Assembly (NCBI GenBank): GCA_905160935.1
Contig: CAJHZI010000308.1
Location: 405,309 to 469,308 of the forward strand
Length of the DNA stretch: 64,000 nt
Source of the DNA: Enchytraeus crypticus
Taxonomy: Eukaryota; Annelida; Clitellata; Enchytraeida; Enchytraeidae
Direction of reading: 5' to 3'
The notes under the pieces are model-generated. The model saw only the letters and a program-made list of their open reading frames with translations, was not told the origin of the DNA and ran no database searches. A program made the position numbers and the translations under genes. Within the stretch, counting starts at the first letter, position 1; each line of letters starts with the position of its first letter. Positions 9,401 through 24,940 of the stretch are shown here, one piece after another.

Positions 9401-11869
9401 ATTATTATAGGAAAGAATTAGGGCTGAAGTAGGCCTTGTGTGGGTGATTTGTGCAAGGAATGCTGCAAGGTACATCATAAATAGGCCTATACATAGCAGA
9501 AGATCTCACTAGAATAATAAAAATGGGAATATTAAGTTAATTGTACATGCAATTAAGCATACAATTATATACGAACTTATTAGATGTGATCCCTAGGAAA
9601 AGGAACAATAAAACCGATTTAAATTAAGACAAATAAATAAGACGCAGTATGGGGGGGGAGTAATTTACCAATATGAAGTCACATAGGTTGAATTTGCATT
9701 GTGCATAGAAGTACAACACATGTAGCTTATTAAAATAATGCGAAATATGTAAGCTCAAAAGTAAGTGTGGGCACTGTGTAATGAATTAAGTTATATGACA
9801 ATCAACTGGCAATATATTCATAGATCATCTTTTCCCTCGAGATCTCACACAGTCTATGTTTTTGATTGCCTCATCTAACAGTGTATCTCTGGAAGTTGTT
9901 GCACAAAGGCATAATTTTATATTAAAATTTATATAGGCTACTATTTATTTTTTATAGACACGTATGAGTGATTTTATTAAGTAACTTGCAATTAAAATGG
10001 ACAAAGCAATAGTCTATAGTCTATTTTTAGTAAACAACGCCACATGAGATTCGATGGTAATATCTAGAGTATAGGCCTAAATTGCAACGACCTAAATTTA
10101 AGATTTATCTCCTTATTATTAGTTTCTAATACAATCTATCGATATTACATTTCGAGCAGTTTTCATATTCACGATATCATTCAGCGTCATTCGCCATTAT
10201 CTGTGCAACCGACTTAATAAATCCTGTAGTAAATGAGATCCTTGTCTTGGTGCATTTCAGAAATAATATCTGTCATCAAAGTTTCAATCCTACCAAGTCC
10301 CTCTCCGCATCAACTGTAATTGAACAGATTTAATCAAGCAACAGGTAAAATTGCAGAGTAGTCACGATACAATCTTATTTTGATATCCAAGGAATAGAAT
10401 TCGCATTATAAGATTGACAGATATTATAAATACACTCGCCGTTCCAATTAGTACTGGAAAATGCTGTGTGAATGCAATAAAAAAGAAAATTGTCACTAAT
10501 AATGCCACTTTAAATGCATGACGACAATTTTCAGACGAATGATATGTTGATACTCGTAATTTAATATTATTTCAGAAAGATATCGATTTTAAGGGATTGC
10601 AGTTAATTATCTCATGTCTAATTTTCACACACATCTGTGTGCTTAGGAGCTCTACCACTATGAGGAAGGTCATCAAGCCCTACTGGTCCCAAAAATACAG
10701 ATCTGCCGCAGCTGATTTGTCATTTTTATATCAATTAGGCCTAGTAGCTTCATCAAACTGCATGAGGCATAAGTTTTCAAGCTTGCAGTATACATGTACG
10801 TGTTCTGTCTCTCACCTGAACTCTCGTGTGTCTGACGACGATCCTAACGTTTCACGGAAATTATTTACTTGTACTTTAAAACGAAGTGTATGCTCTTCAG
10901 TAATTTGCGTGTAGTCTAAGTTATTTTAATCATTGTAAGCTAAATTAAATTTACGCAAAATCAGGTTTCATTAATGAGCTAATCACAAATTTTATAAAAG
11001 TCGCATGAGCTCAATTAGGGACATTTCCGTTTTTATGAAAGGAATAGTCACTGCTTATCATTTCAAACTATATGCATAATTGATATATAGCAATTAGAGA
11101 TATTAAGAGATAATGATGATAATTTGTATTTTAATTATAGGCAATCTCGTCAGCTTAAGAAGCTACGGTTTTAAAGAAGTTAAAAGCGGTTTTTAAAGAA
11201 AATAAAGTTACAATTATTATAATTAAAAAGCATCGGCTAACATTAACATCGGCTGACGTTAACATCAGTTTTTGCAGCTTTGCAGCTTTTTAAGTAATTT
11301 AATAATTACAAAAGGATATAATCAAATTTATATAACAACACAGCCCTGAGTTCGATTTCGTTGCGGGCCGAGAAAATGAAATTCCTTTCAGTATTTTCTC
11401 TTTGGTCTATCTATTTAAATTAAATTGAAAATCATTCGGATAAATTGTAAAGCCAATATGCATGAAAATTTGAGGTAAGACAAATAAAACATGCTAATTA
11501 CTAAAATATACGAAAGTTGGAATCAAGTAAAGTTTAAAAACATATTTTAATAGCGATCTTTTGTTTAAAGGGCGAATAAATGACGGGTAAGCGGAATTAC
11601 ATGTGCCTTTCTCTACATCTACTCTTTCCCTGTTTTCTGACCCTGTCTCAGAAGGAATTTTTTCTTCGTATTATTGTCGTCGTTTCGTATGTCTGTTACA
11701 TGTATGTTACACATAACAAGCCGCACGTGTAGCAGGATTTTCTTGCTTGTTGACTGCTTTGTGATTATCGTTATTTCCTCCTGGTCTTTTAGCAATCGTT
11801 TTCTTTTGCTAGATTATTAGTAACTGTTGCCCTTAGATAAAATACAACAAATGGCACTAATTTAAGAAA
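9401..11869. other. AT-rich, no supported gene
   Basis: The longest frame is 105 codons (10597-10914, plus) with no recognisable domain; it is probably chance. A short piece near 11806-11835 (ATTATTAGTAACTGTTGCC) resembles the body of the 5S-type SINE. Confidence 0.4.
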
Positions 11870-12016
11870 AACTACTTACGAGGCATAGCCTTTTGTGAAG
11901 AGATTAATCTTTAGTCGATGGAGTGCTCTTTGTGGAGCGTGAAAAGCAGCATGCGAGTATGAATATGTACAATGGCTTGCCACTTGGCAGAACACTAGAG
12001 AGAGAGAGAGAGAGTA
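11870..12016 (+). mobile_element. Family D short element with (GA)n tail
   Basis: It contains GGCATAGCCTTTTGTGAAG, GGAGTGCTCTTTGTGGAGCG and ATGAATATGTAC. It ends with CCACTTGGCAGAACACTAGAGAGAGAG. Eight or more related copies are in the window. The last 35 bases match the 3' end of the family C LINE, suggesting a SINE mobilised by it. Confidence 0.7.
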
Positions 12017-12217
12017 TGATATAATATAAGCGATATGGTATCATGAGATCAGAAAGCTTAATTAGAAGATAATTATTTTGAGTTTTACAATAATGAAGCA
12101 AAGAAGAAGAGCAATAATGTGGTTCAATGATAATTGATTTCGCGCTGAGGTGACTGATGAAAGATTCTCCATCAATACTAATAAGTCTAAACATAATAAA
12201 ATAAAATGAAATAAAGG

Positions 12218-12342
12218 CTAAAGAGAGGTATAACGTCAATTTCCTGCTTGAACAGCATGTAAGGTACAGGGAGAGCAAGGGATTCGAACCCTGCAGATAC
12301 GAATCCGCTTTCTAATAACTTGCCGACAAGCCACAGACTCAA
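12218..12342 (-). mobile_element. tRNA-derived SINE, diverged
   Basis: On the minus strand it has GCAGGGTTCGAATCCCTTGC (B box) and a tail AGGAAATTGACGTTATACC. It is more diverged than other copies, and its middle differs. Confidence 0.6.
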
Positions 12343-12734
12343 CTCATAATAATATTCTACTATATTTTTTCAACGTTTATTTTGCTTTAACATTATAAGT
12401 TGCCTTAAGAGTCTGTTTACCGGACTAGGACTAATGACAACGGAAACGTTGATCTGTGAGAATAACTGTGATCAATATATTAAAATTGTAAGAGCTTTGA
12501 AATAATGAAAGGGCAGAATTGACAGGCTATATTTCACTTGAATTTACTCGATTGCTGAAGAAAACGAAGTTAAGCATTTATTCACTTGGATTCAATACAT
12601 TTTGAAATTAGAAATTGTAAAATGTGCCATTCTTTTGGCATTTCAAGTAGGATTTAAGGAAAACACTCAACGCAATACTGTACTGATTAAGAGATAGGCT
12701 ATATTGTCATATATTAAATGTTTGTATATAATTT
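12343..12734. other. AT-rich, nothing recognised
   Basis: No gene or repeat was identified. Confidence 0.4.
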
Positions 12735-12822
12735 ATTAGAGATGAAAAGGAAGGCTGAGGATAGAATTGGTTGGAAGAGCTTATGCCATGGGCCTGCAGT
12801 TGGGCAGTGAACTAGAACATGC
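12735..12822 (+). mobile_element. Family C 3' end fragment
   Basis: The text AAGGCTGAGGATAGAATTGG and GCTTATGCCATGGGCCTGC, with GGGCAGTGAACTAGAA, matches the last 90 bases of family C. No coding capacity remains. Confidence 0.6.
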
Positions 12823-12928
12823 AAGATAATTTAATTGATTGATTTCGCGATATGCTACGGTTTTGGATATTTTTCACTGCACTCTTTGGACGTTGTGTCT
12901 TAGATTTATTTTACTGAATAAAGCTGGT

Positions 12929-13059
12929 AAAGCTAAGGTTAACGTTAGTTTCCTCACTCGAAAGCGATGCCAGTGACGGGCGAGCAAAGGATTTGAACCC
13001 AGCACATACTGATCCGCGGTCGAGTATCTTACCGACTTCACCACTGGCTTCAGCCAGTG
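12929..13059 (-). mobile_element. tRNA-derived SINE
   Basis: It is a well-preserved copy. On the minus strand it has GAAGCCAGTGGTGAAGTCGG, a B-box GGGTTCAAATCC and the tail GAGTGAGGAAACTAACGTTA. Confidence 0.85.
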
Positions 13060-13374
13060 ATTCAAGTCAAACTCTTAGTTCTTTCTTTGTGTTCTCTCCA
13101 AAGACTTAACTTCTTAAACTAAATGTAATGAAAGTTTCAATAGTTACTAATTTGTCCAACCCTAATTCACAAGTTTATATTTACGTGTAGTATTTGTGAC
13201 GCAAATAACGAATTATAGGCCTACAGCAATATTCGTACAGTAAAAAAGCCATTTTGTACATATAAAGTTAAGAGAAAACTGATAGGCCTAATATGTTAAT
13301 TTATATTTGCTGCTGCTAGATTCTATCATCCTGTGTCGTTTTGTGCCAGGTATTATTTATTTTAGAGATGGGAA

Positions 13375-13556
13375 TCGAACCGAACCTTAAAGTCTAGAAT
13401 TTTGACCGAACCGTACCGAACTCGAACCCAGACTCTGACCGAACCCGAACCCGAACCCGAACCCAGACTCTGGCCGAACCGAGCCGAACCCGAACCCAGA
13501 CTCTGGCCGAACCCGAACCGAACCCGAACCCAGACTTCATCCAAACCGAAATGAAC
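13375..13556. repeat. GAACC/GAACCC tandem repeat, left block
   Basis: Hexamer and pentamer words GAACCC and GAACCG are interleaved with the spacer AGACTCTGGCC, which occurs three times. This spacer shows that a longer unit of about 40-60 bp is repeated too. Confidence 0.85.
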
Positions 13557-13719
13557 CAATCTCTTGGAATTCCTTTCTTCTTCACCAGCCTGACATTAAA
13601 AAAAGATAGTTAGAACAATACAAATATATATTAGTTTTTGCATTAACATGTCTTACAGTATCTAACAACATATATTCAGGAAATGCTGGTTCCGACACAA
13701 ATTTTAAAATGGTAGCGGT

Positions 13720-13855
13720 ACAAAGAAATGGTAGCGGGAAGCGAGACGGGCCTACAGAAGACAATGGATAGTCTGAATAACTCGGCATTGAAATATGGAA
13801 TGAAGATTAATATCAAAGAGACGAAAGTGATGAGAGTATCCCATAAAACTCTGAA
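13720..13855 (+). mobile_element. Family C LINE scrap, reverse transcriptase region
   Basis: Translation gives GLQKTMDSLNNSALKYGMK followed by INIKETKVMRVS. This is the segment after the FADD box in this type of reverse transcriptase, and it matches the same region at 59020-59180 (minus). It lies inside the GAACC element and is truncated on both sides. Confidence 0.7.
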
Positions 13856-14619
13856 AATGCCTAACTAAAATCTAGGAGGATTTGTTCTTGCTAAATTAAA
13901 ATTATGAATTTTTTCTAATTTTAGTGTGATACCTTAATATTTTTGCAGCCAGATTTACAAATAATTATATATGACATTCTTTATGTGTTAAGACTGACTA
14001 TCTGAAGTAAGTAATTTTGCACCATAGCAATGCAATAATTTCATAACTATTTCCGTAACTTCATAATTGATCTGAGAGTTTCAAATTTAAAACCCTAAGG
14101 TAAATTATGAAGCTTTTTATTGGTCAGTTGATAGCAAACGGTGTATATTATGATCATTTTTCTATAGAAGTACACGTGTTTACCAAATCATCTTTATTTG
14201 ACATTTTTACGTTACTAAATTGCACTTTGTCTCTGAAATATTGGATCAAATTTTAGCCAAAACATTTCCACTTAATTATAAACGTATCAAATATATAGGC
14301 CTTTAGTGACAATAAAAAGTTTAAAATTGATGAAGCATTCTATTTGCTCGTTATAATCAAGGAAAATATTTCAGATACAATAATAAAGCTAAATATCTAT
14401 ATTATGAACATTTGTTGGTCAACTAACAATATTTTAAGAAATGTCCAGGAATAAATACCACTTCTCTCCTTTTTTCATTGTCATATTTTTACCCAGGTGA
14501 AAAAATGTGGCAGCTATTATGACTTAATGAATTTTTAAGCATATTTACCATAAACTATTTTAAACATGTTTGTCATAACCATGATTATTATAAGTAAAGT
14601 TAAACAATTGCAACATTAT

Positions 14620-14770
14620 CCAAACCAAACCTTTTCGAACTCAAATCGAACTCTTGCGAGTTGGAAAGCAAGCCGAACCCCAATCGAACCCGAACCCTTG
14701 TTAGAACCGAACCCGAACCGAACCGAACTTTCATTTTCAACCAACCGAACCGAACCCGAACTCTGGAAAT
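14620..14770. repeat. GAACC/GAACCC repeat, right block
   Basis: CGAACCCGAACCC, AACCGAACCCGAACCG and related words form this block, next to the right inverted end of the element at 13363-14792. Confidence 0.8.
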
Positions 14771-14792
14771 TCATAAAATTCCCATCTCTAAT

Positions 14793-15360
14793 TTAGTTAT
14801 GATGATTTTCACAGGGTTATTTATTATTATGGTTATTTTTAATATTTTTATGTGCCTAACAAATAAAAGAGGTCTTCCGAATACTATATAAAATACCCAC
14901 TAATGGTAATCTATCTATACGCAGTCGAATGTGCATTCATAAGTAGCCTAATGCAGATATTTTGAGACGTCAAATTGTCATTACACATGTATGTTGAAAT
15001 GGCTGTTATTTGCATTATGAGAAGAATATCGGTTAATGGTACAAAAACTGTTGGTTATTCAATTTTTAGCAATAAATTAATACTGCAGAATGAACATCTT
15101 TACTGTTGAACATCTTTAGATTTTGGTATCAAAGTGTACATACTTGTATTGTACTTTTGCACGAACAATTTGAGACAGGCAGAAGTTCCTCCCTCCACTT
15201 TTGGATATTATTTCCTTTATGACATGATTCAATTAGATCTCCGTAGGTTTAATTTTCTCATTTTATTCAATTTGCGTTTAATTTAACTTCAGATTATTCA
15301 CTACACTGTTCGTTCAATTATAATATTCAAACTTGCTATACTAACCAACTCGAATTAATA
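14793..15360. other. AT-rich, nothing recognised
   Basis: No gene or repeat was identified. Confidence 0.4.
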
Positions 15361-15552
15361 AATCGACGCAGAATCGAACTATTCCAAAATGAACTCGATC
15401 CGAACAAGCTTTCTTGTAAAGCGGAAGCCGAGCCGAACCGAACTCACAGATTTTCATTTTCTAGACGAACCAGAGCCTAACCGGAATTTCAATTACAAGT
15501 ACCCGAACCAAACCAGAAACCTGAACTTTTGTAAATGTCAATCTCTAATCTT
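15361..15552. mobile_element. Second end of the GAACC element family
   Basis: It holds diverged GAACC words (GCCGAGCCGAACCGAACTC, CCCGAACCAAACC) and then AATGTCAATCTCTAATC, a worn form of the ATTCCCATCTCTA terminus. No left partner was found upstream. Confidence 0.45.
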
Positions 15553-16496
15553 GATATTAAATCAGTGAAAATTCTCGGGCCTGAAACATTCATTACCTTA
15601 TGGTAAACCTTTATCATTACTCTAAATTTTCCCTGGCACAAACTACAAAGCCTATGAGTATTTAAATGACTTAATGAATTTAGTCTCTTTGATTAGGTTG
15701 GCATTGAAAGGAATAGTAAATTTAATAGTTGATTAAACGGTGCCATTTACGAGATTAGATATCATGGATGGTCATCTTAATAGAGCATAATTAAAACTTA
15801 AAATGTACATCAAATCATTGGCAAATTTGAAAATATATATGACATGTCATATTACTGTGGATTGCGACGATAGAGTATTTTATTTCAGTAATAGATTTAA
15901 CTTTCTTAATAGAGAAGTCTAGGCCAATTTCCTAAATAAAGAGCGTAGGTTGGATAATCCGGATTATTTGGAATTTGAACGACTACAAAGGAAATAATAG
16001 CACTCTAATTGATGACTCTATGGCTAAGGTCAAATAAAAAAGTTAGAATTTCTTCGAAGACATTTTAAATAGTGTTTAGACAATTTATTAAATGGTCTTT
16101 TTGCAAATAGTAGGCCTATAGTGTATTTAGAAGGTATATATATTGTTTCGTTTTAATTTCTATTTCAGTTTGCTTTTGTGAGATTTTGTCTTTTGAATTG
16201 CCTTATAACCTACACTGTATGGTGCAATAAGGACTGTATAATGGATATATACACGCATTATAGTGAAATGATCAACTACGTTGATATCTATCACTTTTAA
16301 TACCACATGTTAAACCGTTATGCAATTTAAACCATTTTCCGTTTAACCATTCCAGTGAATGTCCGAGAAAAGGAAATTTTGCGAAAAGGCATTATAAAAT
16401 AGTTTCTTTAAACTATGATCATATAGAAATCGAAAGGGCCGGGCCGGTAGCATGCTAGCAAGTTATCTGCAGATAACTTGCTAACATGCAATATAT
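15553..16496. other. AT-rich, nothing recognised
   Basis: No supported gene was found. A short inverted pair, GCAAGTTATCTGCAGATAACTTGC, is at about 16459-16482. Confidence 0.4.
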
Positions 16497-16499
16497 GTA

Positions 16500-16590
<91 letters not shown>
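16497..16590. repeat. (TA)n microsatellite
   Basis: This is a nearly pure TA/ATATAC array. Long open frames of alternating Tyr-Ile across it are artefacts. Confidence 0.95.
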
Positions 16591-16598
<8 letters not shown>

Positions 16599-16734
16599 CC
16601 GTTATACATTTATTAAATCCATTCAACAAGCAACATTGAAGCAGCGTACAACATTTCTACAACATTTCCACTATAAACGAGACTCTTCAGGTCCCGTCAA
16701 TGCAGATCGGTTGAGCAATCCTTCATCACATTAT

Positions 16735-16740
16735 TTTATT
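16735..16740 (-). terminator. Poly(A) signal of the collagen-like gene
   Basis: TTTATT on the plus strand is AATAAA on the minus strand, 87 bases beyond the stop codon at 16827. The distance fits a short 3' untranslated region and supports the last exon being terminal. Confidence 0.55.
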
Positions 16741-16826
16741 TTGAGTAGTTATTTACAAAAGTCTATCATCGCATACGGAGTAACTATACTAACTTAGCGC
16801 GTAATGCATTCAATTAAATGCTTCAG

Positions 16827-21104
<4,278 letters not shown>

Positions 21105-21656
21105 GGTAATTTTCACCTGAATCACCTTTGATGAATAGAACAAGTACAACAGTAGTCCCACGCAAAGATCTATAATGTACTGTATAATTAGATTTGTTAG
21201 AATAATTGTTCTACAAATTGCTAGGTGTTTAGGAGTTGCATATTACATTTCGAGAGTAAACTGCTAAAGGCCTATTTTTTATGCAAGTTTCCAGTTTAAT
21301 GGTCTAGGCTACTATTAGTTACATGAGAATCAGAAGTTGGGCTGAGTCAATAATAGTCAGTCAATAGTTAATAAGTAGTTAATAGTTACGACATATTTTA
21401 ATTACTTATTGCATCATGAGAGACGTTGAAACTGAGATTTTAAAGAAAGTAAAGTCTTAGATAAAAAGTAAGAAGTGCTTTCGGATAGAAGTTTACGTGT
21501 TATATTAAAATTATATTTAACTTTTCTACTAGCAGATAGTCCTAAATATGTATGGGTTTTCGATAGTTATTAGTTAACTATACGTGTAGCCTGTTATCTA
21601 TATCAATAGCTGTAGTGTATTGTAATTTATATTGCTTTATCTTGAGTTTCTAATGA
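21105..21656. other. Upstream flank of the collagen-like gene
   Basis: It must hold the promoter and 5' untranslated region, but no TATA box or initiator could be assigned with confidence in this AT-rich sequence. Confidence 0.35.
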
Positions 21657-21965
21657 GATTTAAACTTAAATCCTCATCATCATCATCCCTTGAATCCAAG
21701 TTTAACTAGGGTCGGGATACGAATAGACCTTCTCCACTCCTCTCTGTCCCATATCATATCATCAGTCAATCCCCTACGGTCTCTTCCATTCTTTTTCTAT
21801 ACTTTTGCAGTAGTTTCTGAAGCCTAGGAACTCTCCAATCGAGTGTCCTTTCTGACGTTGGTTTGGATCTTTTTGCTTTAGTGGCCTTCTACGACACGTG
21901 CAGTCACCGGTGGATCTGTTCTACAAACAACCCGGACACCACAAGAGGAGAGACTTAAACTTAAG
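21657..21965. mobile_element. Repeat fragment with the GCCTTCTACGACACGTGCAG motif
   Basis: AGTGGCCTTCTACGACACGT and CCCGGACACCACAAGAGG resemble the GTCGCCTCTTACGACA motif of family D copies at 41300 and 60580 and a motif common in many animal interspersed repeats. A CATCATCATC stretch lies at its left side. Confidence 0.4.
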
Positions 21966-22420
21966 TCAAAGTAAGCTAATTAGGTATTTCCAATACAAGC
22001 TTAAGTCTTAAAAATGCAACAACTCATGCAAATCGTAGGTTAAGTATTTATGCAGATTCTCTTTCCCATATGTAAAATAGTTCAAAGAACCCTCATTACC
22101 CCTGAAAACACTGATAAAAGCTGTTTTCAGAGAAGAGACTAGGGACGTGGCTATGAGGGCTAAGCCCCCAAACTAGCGTCGATACTCAGACACTGAATTT
22201 TAACCCCTGTCTATATAAACTATCAAAGGATTATAATCAAGCCTCCCCTCCCCGTATAACCCCATATTTCATCTCTGAATGTTTTAAATGTCAGCAACAA
22301 GCAAATTGTGTTTAGCATTTGTAACAAATTAAACCATTAATCACTCATCTTGCCTCTTAGAAGTGTTACAATTTGTAATGAAAATTAAAGTAAAAACGCT
22401 GCTTAGAGACACAGCACAAG
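21966..22420. other. AT-rich, nothing recognised
   Basis: No gene or repeat was identified. Confidence 0.4.
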
Positions 22421-22427
22421 ATATATA

Positions 22428-22496
<69 letters not shown>

Positions 22497-22503
22497 GTAT
22501 ATA

Positions 22504-22559
<56 letters not shown>

Positions 22560-22562
22560 CAT
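22421..22562. repeat. (TA)n microsatellite
   Basis: It is a TA array with occasional ATACATAC interruptions. Confidence 0.95.
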
Positions 22563-23145
22563 ATGTATACTGCCTCTAAGCTTTTCTATGCCTACTCTAA
22601 TAAACACAACTGCTAAACATAATCTATCCGAGTAATTTGTTTAGGCCTTCTTTTACAAAGTCTAGGCTAACACAAACAACTACTTTAGCTAAATATACTA
22701 AGCTAATCATTTATCAATAGGCTACATAAGGTGAGATCTGAACGACACTTTCTCAATAACTGAGCTGGTCTCAATGCACGCGTGTCTTGTAACCCGGAAC
22801 TAAACGAGAATATTGACTGTGATTTCCCAGAGAACGCAACGGCGATCCTTTTGAGCCCGTCAAACGTTTTATTACCAAAGCAAAATAAATAAATCCATTT
22901 TTACTTACATGCATATTCTTTTTTACAAATTTATTAAATGCAAAGAATGTCCAAATGAGACAAAACCTGACTATGGCAGAACGATGATCATAAATGGATG
23001 GGTTGTTAAAATTTAACTTATTAATCAAGCGAATCCAGCGACAACTCATTTTTTATATTCTTAATCTTATAGTCTAAGAATATTCTGAGGAAGTCAACGG
23101 GAAACCACCTCAGAAGCCATACTTTTCCCAAGCTATAGGCTACAT
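22563..23145. other. AT-rich, nothing recognised
   Basis: It holds a 92-codon frame on the minus strand (22771-23049) with no recognisable domain. Confidence 0.35.
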
Positions 23146-23292
23146 AAGATATGGATAAGGCATAGACTTTGTGAAGGGATTAACTTGTTGATCTAAGGAG
23201 TGCTCTTATTGAGCTAGAAAGCAGACTTTAAGTATGAATATGTACCTTGAACCAGCCACTTGGCAGTGCACTGAAGAAGAAGATAGTCAAAG
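23146..23292 (+). mobile_element. Family D short element
   Basis: GGCATAGACTTTGTGAAGGG, GGAGTGCTCTTATTGAGC and CCACTTGGCAGTGCACTG are followed by GAAGAAGAAGA. It is a near-full copy ending in a (GAA)n tail instead of (GA)n. Confidence 0.75.
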
Positions 23293-23510
23293 AGATCAAA
23301 TAAATTTTTGTATTATGTATCTTATACATTAATGCTTAGATTTAATTGATCCATATAATAAATAGAATATTGACAAAACATTCGCATGCAAAATTAGTGC
23401 CTCTCCTGATGTTTGTGTCCATTTTCACTCTATCTCCATGTGGTTCTGGTGTACGATTTTATCGAAGTGAAATAAACATGATTAAATTCAATTAAAAAAT
23501 CTTTAAGTTA

Positions 23511-24300
23511 TATTTGAACATCTTGATTTTTACTACCATATCTCTTCCATCAGTCGTGCTTCTTTCTCTCAGATTCGTAAGATTAGGCAAATACGTCCTT
23601 CCCTTACTAGAAATTCTGTCAAATTCAGCCGCAGTCCTTGCAAATTCTGTAGTTCATTCTAAGCTTGACTTCTGTATTCATTATTATATGGGTTGTCTTC
23701 TTCTCTACTTCGTCTACTCTCTTTCTCTACTTCGCAATCATCATCATGTTCAATCATCATCATCATAATTTATTTTATTTCAGACTTTAAAACAGTCCAT
23801 ATGCTTATCCACATGAAATCCATATGCAATTTTTCACTGGATCCCTGTTAATCAGCGCATAAAATATAAAATGGCTAAGTTAACTTTCAAAACTCTGCGA
23901 TTTGGCAAGCGTTATCTGAAACTCTTCTTAATATCGTCCCTCACGTGCACTTCGTTCCACCGATGCTAGTCTTCTCTCTGTTCCAAATATTCTCACATCA
24001 TTTAGCAGAAGTTCATCCTCGTATGCAGAACCCACGATCTGGAACTTTTTACCTGCCAATCTTCACTCTTGTAACTTTCTCTGGCAAGCTTAATGCGTTA
24101 TCTTTACTCACCATAGACTCTATCCCGACCATTTTTTGTGACTCACCGGATAGATTTTCATGATAGGACCTTAGTTCTCCTCAGAAAATTTCTTTGCACA
24201 TTGGTCTAGGTGAAGTGATATGTGGTGATGCGTGCAGTAGGGGCGTTCCTAATATCATGCGTGAAAGAGGAAACTGACGTTTAACCTTGATTATTATTAT
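23511..24300 (+). mobile_element. Family A LINE, 3' portion
   Basis: Broken frames give FVRLGKYVLPLLEI, NSAAVLANSVVHSKLDFC and, near 24040, a WNFLPANLHSCNFL-like C-terminus. The 3' end GAAAGAGGAAACTGACGTTT runs into ATTATTATT at 24300. This copy keeps the VHSKLDFC region absent from the 39-kb and 49-kb copies. It is decayed by frameshifts throughout. Confidence 0.75.
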
Positions 24301-24940
24301 TTTAATGCCCTACGCTATATACTGCCTTAGACTAAAAAATAAGATAAAATGAGACTATATTTAGTAACAAATTAAAAAGAAGCGGTAATAATAAATCCTC
24401 TACACTCTGGTAAGCCGAATTAGCGAAAGTGCCACGGAAAAAGACAGCATTGAATCACTGGGGAGCTATAGTTATTTTCAAATCAACCTTTTTATTTGTT
24501 TTTCATGTCATAACAAACAAGAAGTACAGCATACTTAATTAGAAACTAAACAAATAATCAGGAAGGGGGTTACCACAAAAAAGTCCAAATTCTGTGAGAT
24601 AATACACGATTGATGCGTTGTTCAACTGCTTTGTCATCTGTCCTCTCATTGTTTAATTCTGGACGGATTTTTTCTTTTATTCTGATGGATTGGATTTTAT
24701 TCTGTCCTCTCAGTTTCTTATTATTTAGTTGCTGCCAATAAAAAACTTCCTCACATTGATCACCAGTAACGGCGCTGGTCCTCCTGCCTAATTCGTTTAT
24801 CAAGTCTGATGCGTCAGAGTTGATTTCGGCATAGAGTTTTCGTATTAGCCGCGATCTCTGCATAAGAATCAGTTGAACGCATAATAGCCCTGCAATGCAT
24901 TGCAATGCAGGTCTATCATGAGTTGCAAGTAACAGCTACA
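24301..24940. other. Unassigned stretch left of the transposon
   Basis: A 111-codon frame (24905 down to 24570, minus) contains DASDLINELGRRTSAVTGDQ, which looks like a conserved protein segment and may be a transposon relic, but I cannot name the family. TGCAATGCATTGCAATGCA at 24893-24911 is a short palindromic repeat. Confidence 0.35.

Larger units (their letters stand above)
13363..14792. mobile_element. Element with TAGAGATGGGAAT inverted ends and GAACC-rich subterminal repeats
   Basis: TAGAGATGGGAAT at about 13366-13378 faces its inverse ATTCCCATCTCTA at about 14778-14790. Just inside each end is a block of GAACC, GAACCC and GAACCG words (13375-13556 and 14620-14770), oriented the same way on the plus strand. 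The interior is AT-rich and contains a family C LINE scrap (about 13720-13850). No transposase was seen, so the element is non-autonomous or decayed. A further end of this type lies at 15370-15550. The superfamily is unknown to me. Confidence 0.55.

Noticed and set aside
10597-10914. A 105-codon plus-strand frame
   Set aside because: It has no recognisable domain and a composition like non-coding DNA, and no splice signals or neighbours support it. Chance is the simplest explanation.
11904-12278. A 124-codon minus-strand frame
   Set aside because: It runs across a family D element, its GA tail and into a tRNA-SINE, so it is a by-product of repeats.
13375-13556. Interstitial telomere repeat
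   Set aside because: GAACCC/GAACCG is not TTAGG or TTAGGG, and the block sits inside a pair of inverted element ends with its own spacer sequence.
16486-16629. Open frames of alternating Tyr and Ile over TA arrays here and at 18.6, 22.4, 39.7, 45.9, 48.7 and 53.2 kb
   Set aside because: They are direct translations of (TA)n microsatellites, open on both strands, with no other support.
1-16800. An olfactomedin or other C-terminal domain exon for the collagen-like gene (a colmedin-type protein)
   Set aside because: No minus-strand segment downstream of 16827 gave a recognisable domain, and a poly(A) signal lies close to the stop.
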